Of a stretch of 64,000 nucleotides of DNA, positions 52,156 through 62,822 are shown one piece after another. Where the stretch lies: positions 588,791 through 652,790 of the forward strand of contig NZ_JAKCFA010000002.1 in NCBI RefSeq assembly GCF_024198215.1. Reading direction: 5' to 3'. Origin of the DNA: Myxococcus qinghaiensis. GTDB taxonomy: Bacteria; Myxococcota; Myxococcia; Myxococcales; Myxococcaceae. The stretch's first letter is position 1. Every line of letters begins with the position of its first letter. Made by a program: the position numbers and the translations under genes. Under the pieces are notes generated by a model. It made no database searches. It was not told the DNA's origin and was given only the letters and a program-made list of their open reading frames with translations.

Positions 52156-53022
52156 TCAGTGCGCCGCCGAGGCCGCGCTCAACCCCGCGCGCAGCGACGG
52201 CATGGCGCCATCCCGCCCGGGCCGCTGGCCCTGGATTCCCAGGCCATTGCGCGCCACCCACGCCCCCTCCTTCAGGAAGTCCGGCGTGGCATCCGCATCC
52301 ACCGGCCCCACGTCCAGCATCCTCCCGCCCCCCTCCAGCCCCAGCTCCGGGTACAGCGTGCTCCACGGCACCACCGCCCGAGCCCCCGTCCCACCCCGCC
52401 GGCTGCGCACCACCTCCACCGACCACCCCTCCCCATCCCCCGACTCCGTCCGCAGCCGCGTCACCCCATCCGCCGGCGCATCCGGAGAGGTGAGCAGCAA
52501 CAACAGCCCGCCTCCCCGCTCCGCCGCGTCCGCCAGCTTGCGCGCCTCCGCCAGCCCCACCCGCGGAGGCCGCCCCACCGCGCCCACCCCTCGCGTCAGG
52601 TCCAGCACCACGCAGGCGAAGGCTCCACTCCGGGCGAGCTGCACCGCCGCCCACACCCGCTGCTCGGGCGCCTTGGGACGAACGATGAGCAACCGCTCCA
52701 GGTCCACGCCCTGCGCCGCGGCCGCCGGGGGATAGAGCTCACGCGGCCCATCCACCCACGCGCACAGCCGCTCCTCCCGGTGCGCCGCCGCCACCGCGCT
52801 CAGCGCCAGGCTGGTCCGCCCCGAAGCCGCCTCGCCGCACAGCTCCACCGCCTGTCCCAGCGGGAAGCCGCCCGAGGGCAAGAGCGCGTCCACCGCCTCC
52901 ATCCCCGTGCGAAGGACGGCCAGGTAGCGCCGGGGCGCCGCCTGCAACTGGCGGATCCGCTCCCGGAGCTGATCCACCACCGAGCCCGTCGGGGCTGCTC
53001 GCTGCTCCAACGCCGCGCTCAT
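52156..53022 (-). CDS. imuA: ImuA (RecA-like mutasome protein)
   Basis: 288 residues. A RecA/SulA-related fold starting at GMEAVDALLPSGGFPLGQAVEL, with the nucleotide-binding loop GEAASGRTSL; the ALSAVAAAHREERLCAWVDG strand follows. ImuA cooperates with ImuB and DnaE2 in translesion mutagenesis. The stop is 10 bp before the imuB start, so they form an operon. A LexA-like 17-mer (53062-53078) is 40 bp upstream of the start. Confidence 0.82.
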   Translation of the reverse strand: MSAALEQRAAPTGSVVDQLRERIRQLQAAPRRYLAVLRTGMEAVDALLPSGGFPLGQAVELCGEAASGRTSLALSAVAAAHREERLCAWVDGPRELYPPAAAAQGVDLERLLIVRPKAPEQRVWAAVQLARSGAFACVVLDLTRGVGAVGRPPRVGLAEARKLADAAERGGGLLLLLTSPDAPADGVTRLRTESGDGEGWSVEVVRSRRGGTGARAVVPWSTLYPELGLEGGGRMLDVGPVDADATPDFLKEGAWVARNGLGIQGQRPGRDGAMPSLRAGLSAASAAH

Positions 53023-53061
53023 CTCGCCTCCTCGCCGGAACCCGGCACACCGAACAGCCGC

Positions 53062-53078
53062 CTGGACAGCGGTTCAGT
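53062..53078. promoter_or_regulatory. Candidate LexA box upstream of imuA-imuB
   Basis: CTGGACAGCGGTTCAGT at 53062-53078 matches about 13 of 17 positions of the same recalled Myxococcus LexA consensus, and shares 13 of 17 bases with the dnaE2 site (42943-42959). It lies 40 bp upstream of the imuA start. Confidence 0.45.
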
Positions 53079-53193
53079 ATGCTCACGGGTCTGACGTGCG
53101 CTCGCACAGGACGCACGGCGATGGGCGAGGCGACACGACGCACCAGCTTGGATCCGCTGGCCCGAAGCCAGGGATCTCAAGCCCCTGCGAGTC

Positions 53194-54408
53194 CTAGCCG
53201 GCGCAGATGACCTTCACTTCCACCTTCTCGTCGTCCGCCCGGCGCAGGCAGCTCCCGCCGAAGTAGAGGCGCGCGGGGCGCTCCTCACCGGAGGGCTCGT
53301 ACGTCAGGTCCCCCGCGGCCACCGAGCACGTCTCCACCGTGCCCCCGGCGCGCGTCAGCTCCACCCGCGCCAGCCGCGGATCCGGCAGGTTCACCACGTC
53401 CAGGCTCTGCGCCACCGCGGCCAGCTCGGCGATGCCCAAGAGCGTGTCCCGGTAGCTCTCCCGGCAGATGGAATCCAGGTTGTCGAACTTGGTGTCGAAC
53501 TTCTCCGACATCGCCCGGTGCCGGTGCCCCGGCCCGTACGACGTGGGGCAGTCCACGTTGCGCACGTACGTCCCCTGCGGTGTGACGTCGAGCACCAGCT
53601 CCGCCCGCTTGTCGCTCAGCGCCACCGGGCCCACCGTGGCCCAGAGCACCTCGCGGCGCCCGCCCTTCGAGTCCCGCAGCGTGCTGAAGAACTGGAAGTA
53701 CTCGTCCACCGACGTCAAGAGCGCCGCGTTCTCGCTGCACTTGTCCACCGCCGTGTCGTTCGGGATCGCGACCGGCGGCGGACGCAACGTGGAACTGCAG
53801 TCCTCCTCGTCCGTCACCACGACCACCAGCAGCCTCGCGCCGTCGCGAAGGAAGCCGCCGTTGCCTCCCTCGCCGATGGAGGTGTTGGCCAGGGGCTCGG
53901 AGACCGCCAGGCGCACGGCCTCGAAGGGGGACTCCTGCCCGCTGCCCGCCGTCCCCTGCTGCACCAGGCGGCGGAAGCGCTCCAGCAGGTGCTCGTCCGT
54001 GCTCTCGATGTAGCGCGCGTCCGAGGGCTGACCGTCCGCCTCCGGAACAGCCTGGAGGTGCCCAGACTCGGCGGGGTATTCGAGGTATTGCTCCGAGCCC
54101 TGGAAGAGGATCCGCCGGTAGACGGACGTGGTGATCACCCCCACGCGGAAGTCCTGCGTCACGCCGCCGCCCTCCTGGAGGGCCTTGATGAAGGCGGGCA
54201 GCTCGGTGGCGATGCCGGCCTGCTCCTCCGCCATGGAGGCCGAGTTGTCGATGACGAAGAGGATGTCCGTCTTCTGCGGCGCCACGACGGGAGACTCGCT
54301 CTGACACTTGCCTGGAAGGGTGGAGCCCGCCTCGTCGACGGGCGACGTGCAGGACGCCACCCAGAGGGCCGGCAACAGGAGCAGGGGGGCATAGGGCTTC
54401 AGCTTCAT
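53194..54408 (-). CDS. VWA-domain lipoprotein
   Basis: 404 residues from the ATG at 54408 with AGGAGG upstream. Lipoprotein signal MKLKPYAPLLLLPALWVASC (Cys at 20), then a von Willebrand factor A domain with a full MIDAS site: D-x-S-x-S (IDNSASM), a later Thr, and Asp in VVVTDEEDC. Several Cys suggest disulfides. MIDAS-bearing VWA proteins usually bind protein partners through Mg2+. Function in adhesion or surface assembly is likely; no partner gene is adjacent. Confidence 0.85.
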   Translation of the reverse strand: MKLKPYAPLLLLPALWVASCTSPVDEAGSTLPGKCQSESPVVAPQKTDILFVIDNSASMAEEQAGIATELPAFIKALQEGGGVTQDFRVGVITTSVYRRILFQGSEQYLEYPAESGHLQAVPEADGQPSDARYIESTDEHLLERFRRLVQQGTAGSGQESPFEAVRLAVSEPLANTSIGEGGNGGFLRDGARLLVVVVTDEEDCSSTLRPPPVAIPNDTAVDKCSENAALLTSVDEYFQFFSTLRDSKGGRREVLWATVGPVALSDKRAELVLDVTPQGTYVRNVDCPTSYGPGHRHRAMSEKFDTKFDNLDSICRESYRDTLLGIAELAAVAQSLDVVNLPDPRLARVELTRAGGTVETCSVAAGDLTYEPSGEERPARLYFGGSCLRRADDEKVEVKVICAG

Positions 54409-54549
54409 GGGGCCTCCTAGGAGACGGCGCGCCCAGGCGGCGCGACGCATCAGGGCTGGGGGGGCGAGCATGCCCCACCCCGGGCCCGGAGGCGAGACAA
54501 GGTGCAGCGTCTGGCATCCGACTTGGACGTGGAAAATCGCACACGGCGT

Positions 54550-54577
54550 TTGCCATGGGCGTTTTGGTTGTTACGTT
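54550..54577 (+). promoter_or_regulatory. Candidate promoter of lon
   Basis: TTGCCA (54550-54555, one mismatch from TTGACA) with a 16-bp spacer before TACGTT (54572-54577), about 90 bp upstream of the lon start. AT-rich compared with the surroundings. Weak -10, so it is only a candidate. Confidence 0.35.
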
Positions 54578-54666
54578 GGTTCATCTGCCGCAAGAAACCG
54601 ACAGATGTTCACCGGCTCGGCCGCTCGCACGGCCGGGCTTGAAGACGAAGGAAGAGGCCGAACTTC

Positions 54667-57159
<2,493 letters not shown>

Positions 57160-57192
57160 GCGCGGGCCCCTGACGGCCACTGAGTCATGACG

Positions 57193-57225
57193 CGGGCAGG
57201 TTCCTCCTTGCGAGGGACCTGCCCG
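57193..57225 (+). terminator. Rho-independent-like terminator of lon
   Basis: CGGGCAGGTTCCTC (57193-57206) pairs with GAGGGACCTGCCCG (57212-57225, one G-T wobble), 14 bp around CTTGC, followed by a T-rich stretch TTGTCTTTG. About 33 bp after the lon stop. Confidence 0.8.
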
Positions 57226-57260
57226 TTGTCTTTGCGGGCGCCCTGCCCTGCCCCGCTGCT

Positions 57261-60200
57261 TCAGTGCCGCGTCGGCGGTGTGTCCTGCGCGTCGGGCCCG
57301 GAGAGCCGCTGGGAGAGCAGGCCGAGCAGCTCCTGGGTGGAGAGCCTTCCCGCGCCGTCCTTGCCCTCCAGCACGTCCGCGACGAGCGCGCGCTTGTGCT
57401 CGTGCAGGGAGAGCATCTGCTCTTCAATCGTGCCGCGCGCCACCAGCCGGTAGACGGTGACGGGGCGCTCCTGGCCGATGCGGTGCGCGCGGTCCGAGGC
57501 CTGATCCTCCACGGCCGGGTTCCACCACGGGTCCAGGTGGATGACGCTGTTCGCGGCGGTGAGGTTGAGGCCGAAGCCACCGGCCTTGAGGGAGATGAGG
57601 AACAGCGGCGCGGTGCCCTCCTGGAAGGCCTTCACGGCCTCGGCGCGGCCCCGGGGCGTGGTGTGGCCGTCCAGGTACTCGTAGACGATGCCGCGCGCGT
57701 CCAGCACCTCCCGCACCAGGGCCAGGTGCGAGGTGAACTGGCTGAAGACGAGGGCGCGATGCCCCTCGGCGCGCAGCTCGTCCACGAGCTCCAGGAAGCG
57801 CTCCAGCTTGGAGGACTCCACGCGCGACGCGGCGTCGTAGAGGCGCGGATGCGAGGCCAGCAGTCGCAGCCGGGTGAGGGCCGCGAGCACCTCGAAGCGC
57901 TGCTCGTGCTCGCGCTCCCGTCGCTCTCGCATGACCTCCGGCCGGGACTCCAGTGCGGAGATGGCCGCCAGCCGCGCGTCCTCGTACAGCGTCCACTCGT
58001 CCGAGGACAACACGACGGGCACGCGCACGTCGGTGCGTGGAGGGAGCTGCGCCTCCACCTGGGCCTTGGTGCGACGCAGGAGGAAGGGTTGCAGCACGCG
58101 GGCGAGCGCGGGGGCCGCCGTGGGGTCCACGCGTCGCTCGATGGGGATGGCGAACCGGGTGCGGAACGCCTCCTGACTGCCGAGCAGCCCCGGGAAGACG
58201 AGGGAGAAGATGCTCCACAGCTCGCCCAGGTGGTTCTCCAGCGGCGTGCCGGAGAGGGCGAACTTGAAGTCACCCTGGAGCGCCCTGGCCGCGCGGAAGC
58301 GATGCGTGCCGGCGTTCTTCAGGGCCTGGGCCTCGTCGAAGACGATGGTGGCGAAGCGCAGCTCGGACAGCCGGCCGATGTCGCGCGTCAGCAGGCCGTA
58401 GCTGATGACGAGCACGTCCCTGGGCCCCAGCCGTTCGAGCAGCCCGCCCCGGTCCGCCGCCTCGGAGAAGAGCCGCATCCGCAGCGAGGGCGCGAAGCGC
58501 TTCGCCTCGTCCATCCAGTTGAAGGCCACGGAGGTGGGCGCCAACACGAGCGCGGGGCCGTGCTTGCTTCGCTCCAGCAGGACGGCCAGGGCTTGCACCG
58601 TCTTGCCCAGACCCATGTCATCCGCCAGCACCGCGCCCGCGCCCCATGAGGCCAGTCGCGTGAGCCAGCGGAAGCCCTCCGCTTGATAGTCGCGCAGCTC
58701 CGTCTTCAGCGTCGCGGGGACCTTCGGCTTCAGCTCCTTCGCGGCGAAGATGCGCTCGACGAGCCCCTGCCAGGTCTTGTCCGCCTCCAGCTCCGCGCCC
58801 GCGCCACTCAGGGCGGACAGCGACTCCGCGGCGGCCGGCCCTACTTCCAGGCCATGGCGCGACGAGTGGGCATGGTCCGCGAGCCGCTCCAGGTGCTGCC
58901 GCAGCGCCTCTTCGACCTCCACGTAGGTGTGGTCCTTCACCAGGACGAAGCGCTCCTTGCGGCGCGCGGCATCGAGCAGTCGCGCCAGCTCCACGCGCTC
59001 GCCCTGCACCGCGAGCCCGCCGAGCATCCCGAACCAGTCCCGCTTGCGCTCGACGGTGATTTTCAGCGCGCTGGCGCCTCGGTGGCTCGCGATTCGAAGC
59101 GGTGAGCCCAGCCACTCCAGCTCTGGACGCGGCTCCAGCTCCTGACACGCGGCGAGCAGCGCGAGCGCCCCCTGCACTCCGGTGAAGGTGTACGAGAAGG
59201 GCATCACCTGTGGCTCGGCCAGCGCGAAGGGCAGGCGCGTCTGGAGCGACTCCGCCAGCGCCAGCTCCTTCACGAAGTCGCGCACGGTGTGCACGGCGTC
59301 GTTGCCACGGCGCACGTAGACATCCCGAGGCCCCTCACCGGGGATGAAGGATGTGCTGTCCGGGAGGGCTCGCACGCGCAGGTCCGCGCGCACCGCGCCG
59401 CCGGGCTCGAGTTCGAGGCGCAGCACCGGGAGCTGGAGCACGGGAACGCGCTCGCCCATGACACCGCGAGGAAGCGACACGGGCAGCCGCACGGCCAGCT
59501 TCGCCAGCTTCTCCAACAGCACGCCGTGGCTCTCCGGCGGGAAGACGTTGCCGTGGCGATGAAGCACCGTGGCGAGCGCGCGGACCTCCGGGCCCACGTC
59601 CAGGAGGGTGAGCTGACGCGCACCCTCGTCCCAGAGGAAGAGCGCCTCCTCGGGCTTCGACTTGCGCACGCGTTCCACCATCGACGAAGCCAACGTCGCG
59701 CCGTCCACGCCCGCGGTGACGACCACCGCCCCACCCCGCTCCACCGCGACGATGCCCACTTTGGCGCGCTCGACGTGGACGAGCAGGTCCTGCGTGCCCT
59801 CCTGATAAAGGCGCGGATGTTCCACCAGTTCGACGAGCAGCGCGCGGGAGGCGGGCCCGTCGTTGTCCGGGAGCAGCGACGCGAGGCGCGCGTCGAGCGA
59901 GGACAGCTGCGCGCCGTGCTCTTGAAGCAGCTTGCGTCGGCTCACCTTCGCACCCGTCGAGCGCTGACCCTTCTTGTTGCGCCGGTGCACGTACGGGTGC
60001 ACCTCCACGCCATAGCCCTCGATGACGTCGACGCGCCAGGAGATCTCCACGCCCGCGCCGCTCCCAAGGCCCTCGTCGAGCGCGCGCTCCAGCGCCCGGA
60101 GCGTGCGGTCCCAACCCGGACGCACCAGCTCGTCGAGCGTCTCGCCGAAGCCCTCCGTCCAGGGCTGGCGCAGCCACAGCAGCACCGTGTCGATGGCCGC

Positions 60201-60830
60201 GAGCAGATGGACACACGGAGGCGCGCCACAGGTGCAGTCGCCCTGCACGGCGGTGGGCGTGAAGGTGAGATTCGCCTCCGGGAGGATGAACCCCATCTGC
60301 GCGCCGTAGGGCAGCTCCGAGCAGCGCGTCTCGCGGAAGCGGAAGCCCGGGAGCTCGGAGTCGAGCTGGAGCGCGTCGCGACTCAGGGCGCTCGTGGGGC
60401 GTGGGGCGACGGTGTGGGGCGCGCGACCGCGCAGGTCCAGGAGCAGGGCATGGACGCGGTGCGTGCGTGCCTCCGGGGGCGGCGCGAGGCGTTCGGGGAG
60501 CGAGGCGCGGGCCTGCTCCGTATTCCGACGCTCCTCCTCCACGAAGCGCCACGCGAGCAGCGGGAGCAACTCCTTCATCTTCGGAGACGGGAGGGACTCC
60601 TGGCTCCAGCGCGTCCGAGCCTCCTCACTGAGCATCTCCACCAGGCGGCGGCGGGCCGTCGCGGGACGGGCCTGGGGGAGGAGCGCGGCGTCCACCCAGG
60701 GCATCAGGACGGTGAGGCTCAAGCGGGAGAGGTGCTCGATGCCGTGCTCGCGCAGCCAGGAGCGCAGGGCGCCTTCCGTGGCGAAGTGTGGGACAGTCGA
60801 GGGGACGGGCTGCGGGCGCTCCACGGACAT
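57261..60830 (-). CDS. SWIM-zinc-finger SNF2-family helicase
   Basis: 1189 residues from the ATG at 60830; the preceding residues are not conserved-looking. A SWIM zinc finger (C-x-C-x4-C-x-H in DCTCGAPPCVH, ~197) precedes a helical region and the SNF2 ATPase core: DDMGLGKTVQ (Walker A, ~736), VFDEAQALKN (DEAx, ~828), and the HELICc end ASDRAHRIGQERPVTVY. This architecture is that of the bacterial HepA/RapA-like SNF2 helicases with SWIM domain. Likely DNA translocase; nucleosome substrate is absent. Convergent with lon. Confidence 0.92.
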   Translation of the reverse strand: MSVERPQPVPSTVPHFATEGALRSWLREHGIEHLSRLSLTVLMPWVDAALLPQARPATARRRLVEMLSEEARTRWSQESLPSPKMKELLPLLAWRFVEEERRNTEQARASLPERLAPPPEARTHRVHALLLDLRGRAPHTVAPRPTSALSRDALQLDSELPGFRFRETRCSELPYGAQMGFILPEANLTFTPTAVQGDCTCGAPPCVHLLAAIDTVLLWLRQPWTEGFGETLDELVRPGWDRTLRALERALDEGLGSGAGVEISWRVDVIEGYGVEVHPYVHRRNKKGQRSTGAKVSRRKLLQEHGAQLSSLDARLASLLPDNDGPASRALLVELVEHPRLYQEGTQDLLVHVERAKVGIVAVERGGAVVVTAGVDGATLASSMVERVRKSKPEEALFLWDEGARQLTLLDVGPEVRALATVLHRHGNVFPPESHGVLLEKLAKLAVRLPVSLPRGVMGERVPVLQLPVLRLELEPGGAVRADLRVRALPDSTSFIPGEGPRDVYVRRGNDAVHTVRDFVKELALAESLQTRLPFALAEPQVMPFSYTFTGVQGALALLAACQELEPRPELEWLGSPLRIASHRGASALKITVERKRDWFGMLGGLAVQGERVELARLLDAARRKERFVLVKDHTYVEVEEALRQHLERLADHAHSSRHGLEVGPAAAESLSALSGAGAELEADKTWQGLVERIFAAKELKPKVPATLKTELRDYQAEGFRWLTRLASWGAGAVLADDMGLGKTVQALAVLLERSKHGPALVLAPTSVAFNWMDEAKRFAPSLRMRLFSEAADRGGLLERLGPRDVLVISYGLLTRDIGRLSELRFATIVFDEAQALKNAGTHRFRAARALQGDFKFALSGTPLENHLGELWSIFSLVFPGLLGSQEAFRTRFAIPIERRVDPTAAPALARVLQPFLLRRTKAQVEAQLPPRTDVRVPVVLSSDEWTLYEDARLAAISALESRPEVMRERREREHEQRFEVLAALTRLRLLASHPRLYDAASRVESSKLERFLELVDELRAEGHRALVFSQFTSHLALVREVLDARGIVYEYLDGHTTPRGRAEAVKAFQEGTAPLFLISLKAGGFGLNLTAANSVIHLDPWWNPAVEDQASDRAHRIGQERPVTVYRLVARGTIEEQMLSLHEHKRALVADVLEGKDGAGRLSTQELLGLLSQRLSGPDAQDTPPTRH

Positions 60831-60982
60831 GGCCCTTCGCTTCTTCGCGAAGCGGAGGGGAAACGCAAGCGCGACGACGAGGCGGCCGGGCAGGCAACCT
60901 TCCTTCCGTGACTTCCGCTTCCCCGCCATTCCACGGCACACTGCGGAACGACGCTCCCTTGCCGAGCGTCGGACCCGTCAGG

Positions 60983-61981
60983 ATGAAAACCGCTGGAGTG
61001 TGGGGACTGGGAGTCATCCTGCTCGCGGGGCCTGCGTGCACGCGGGCCTCGACCGAGGCGAACCGCGTCCCCCTGCCCGTCGATTCGGGCGCGGTGCGGG
61101 AGTCGGTGGAGGGCAGTCGCTCCTCGCTTCCCACCGCTCCGGCCGAACCCAAGGGCGTGGTCGTCGAGCCTCCCGCGAAGCCGCCCTCTGGAGAGCCCGA
61201 GGCCCACCGTGCGTCGCCGAGATGGCCCGCATCCGGGGCGCCGCTGACGCTCGTCTCGGCGCGTTTCCCCCAGGGGTTCGGCAAGCAGCGCGTGTATCTG
61301 GACGCAGGACATGGGGCGGAGGGGAACACCGGCAACCGGTCCGTCACGTGTGAGGACGAAGAGGTCTTCACGTTGCGCGTGGCCGAGGACCTGGCGCGGC
61401 GACTGGAGGCCACGGGCCGCTTCGAGGTGCGCCTCAGCCGCAAGTCGGGACAGCGGGTCGCCTACGCCGACCGGCTCACGGAGGCCGAGCGCTGGGGTGC
61501 GCACGTGCTGGTGAGTCTCCACTCGGACTCACGGGGGATGGCGCAGCCGTGGTCTCCCGCCGAGGGCCAGGAGTGCAATCGACAGGACGCGACGCCGGGG
61601 TTCAGCGTGCTGTGGTCCGAGGAGGCGGAGCCGTCACTTCAGGCGCGCAGGGCCTCGTTGGCGCGGGCGCTTGCTCGGAACCTGTCCCAGGTGGGCTTCC
61701 TGCACTACGACGGCGTGGACTACACGGGGCTCTATGCCGCTGACTCCGCGCAGGCCGGGGTCTTCGTGGCGAGAGAGCCCACGCATCGACGCATCTTCGT
61801 GCTGCGCAAGCCGACCATCCCCTCCGTCATCATCGAGACGCACCATGCGCTCGACTTCGAGGAGGCCGCACGGTGGCGCGAGGAGCGCACGCTGGAGGCG
61901 TTTGGTTCGGCGGTGACGCAAGGGCTCGTGGATGCCTTCACGCCAGCTCTCGTCGCGGCGCCCCAGGCGAACAGCCGCTGA
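60983..61981 (+). CDS. N-acetylmuramoyl-L-alanine amidase (Amidase_3), lipoprotein
   Basis: 332 residues from the ATG at 60983. A lipoprotein-like signal (MKTAGVWGLGVILLAGPAC) is followed by a Pro-rich linker and an Amidase_3 catalytic domain from ~105. Zinc ligands: His in LDAGHGAEGN, Glu in CEDEEVFTL and His in VSLHSDS; the catalytic Glu is in VIIETHHAL. Family length and motifs fit AmiA/B/C-type amidases that cut septal peptidoglycan. No LysM or AMIN domain. The stop lies inside a palindrome (61977-61999). Confidence 0.88.
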   Translation: MKTAGVWGLGVILLAGPACTRASTEANRVPLPVDSGAVRESVEGSRSSLPTAPAEPKGVVVEPPAKPPSGEPEAHRASPRWPASGAPLTLVSARFPQGFGKQRVYLDAGHGAEGNTGNRSVTCEDEEVFTLRVAEDLARRLEATGRFEVRLSRKSGQRVAYADRLTEAERWGAHVLVSLHSDSRGMAQPWSPAEGQECNRQDATPGFSVLWSEEAEPSLQARRASLARALARNLSQVGFLHYDGVDYTGLYAADSAQAGVFVAREPTHRRIFVLRKPTIPSVIIETHHALDFEEAARWREERTLEAFGSAVTQGLVDAFTPALVAAPQANSR

Positions 61982-61999
61982 CGAGGACCTTGCGTCAGC
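61977..61999. terminator. Shared hairpin spanning two convergent stop codons
   Basis: GCTGACG (61977-61983) and CGTCAGC (61993-61999) pair around a 9-nt loop. The TGA stop of the amidase (61979-61981) and the stop of the DUF4336 gene (61995-61997) are both inside the stem arms. Probably a bidirectional terminator. Confidence 0.5.
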
Positions 62000-62783
62000 G
62001 CAGCCAGGCGAAGGCGCGCTCGAGCTGGACCACCGCGTCGTCGAGATAGCAGCGGCCATGTGCGACCAGCACCTGCCGCGGCTGCCATCCGAGCATCCGT
62101 TGGTAGCAGGCGCGCGCTTGAGACTTTCGCCCCCAGGATGTCACCTGAACCTCGAAAGGCGTCTGCCCCGGCCACATGGTGGCACCGAGAGCGAGCAGCC
62201 ACCGGAAGCGCGGCTGTACGCGCTCTGGTTCGAGCGCCATGACCATGTCCGCGAGGATCAACGTCGCGGAGCCCTTGTGGAAGAACACGACCTCTTCGAC
62301 GAAGCGGCTGCCTCGGAAGATGAGCTGTTCGAGGTCGTTCGCCCAGGCCTCCGGGGCACCATCCTGGAGATCTGCGTCGAAGGGAACATCGAGCTTCTGC
62401 GAGCGTGCGCGCTCACGAACTCCTGGCGAGGCCCAGACCGTCGCATGCGGGTAGCGCGCCTTCCAGGCTGGGATGGCCGCGTAGTGGAACCGGTTCGGCG
62501 ACACGAGGTGCTCGACTCGCCCGAGCGCATCGAGTTCCGCGAACAGCTCGGGTGTGGGCGCCGTGGGCGACCAGAGCCACAAGCCCCCTGAGCGCAGCCG
62601 GACGATGACCATGCGCGTGGGAAATGGCAGCGTCACCGGGCCATAGCTCATCTTGGCGACGGGCCCATCCACCCACCAGATGCCCTCTGCGACGGGCTTG
62701 AGCGTCGAGAGCGGAGCGTAGGGACGTACCCCTTCGCTCCACTCGCCGGGTTCATGGGCGCTGTCGCGGTTTCCAGCAGTCAT
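61995..62783 (-). CDS. DUF4336 family protein
   Basis: 262 residues with the DUF4336 pattern: PVAKMSYGPVTLPFPTRMVI, then the strand-loop LVSPNRFHYAAIPAWKARYP that replaces the HxHxDH metal motif of metallo-beta-lactamases. A related protein is at 25309-25974 (IVAPSLMHTAGMKAAAKAHP at the same place), so the family appears twice in this window. Function unknown; a hydrolase fold without an obvious metal site. The stop is embedded in a palindrome shared with the amidase gene. Confidence 0.8.
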   Translation of the reverse strand: MTAGNRDSAHEPGEWSEGVRPYAPLSTLKPVAEGIWWVDGPVAKMSYGPVTLPFPTRMVIVRLRSGGLWLWSPTAPTPELFAELDALGRVEHLVSPNRFHYAAIPAWKARYPHATVWASPGVRERARSQKLDVPFDADLQDGAPEAWANDLEQLIFRGSRFVEEVVFFHKGSATLILADMVMALEPERVQPRFRWLLALGATMWPGQTPFEVQVTSWGRKSQARACYQRMLGWQPRQVLVAHGRCYLDDAVVQLERAFAWLR

Positions 62784-62822
62784 GGCCCTGTCATACCAAC
62801 TCCGGGACGCTGCGCACCTCGA

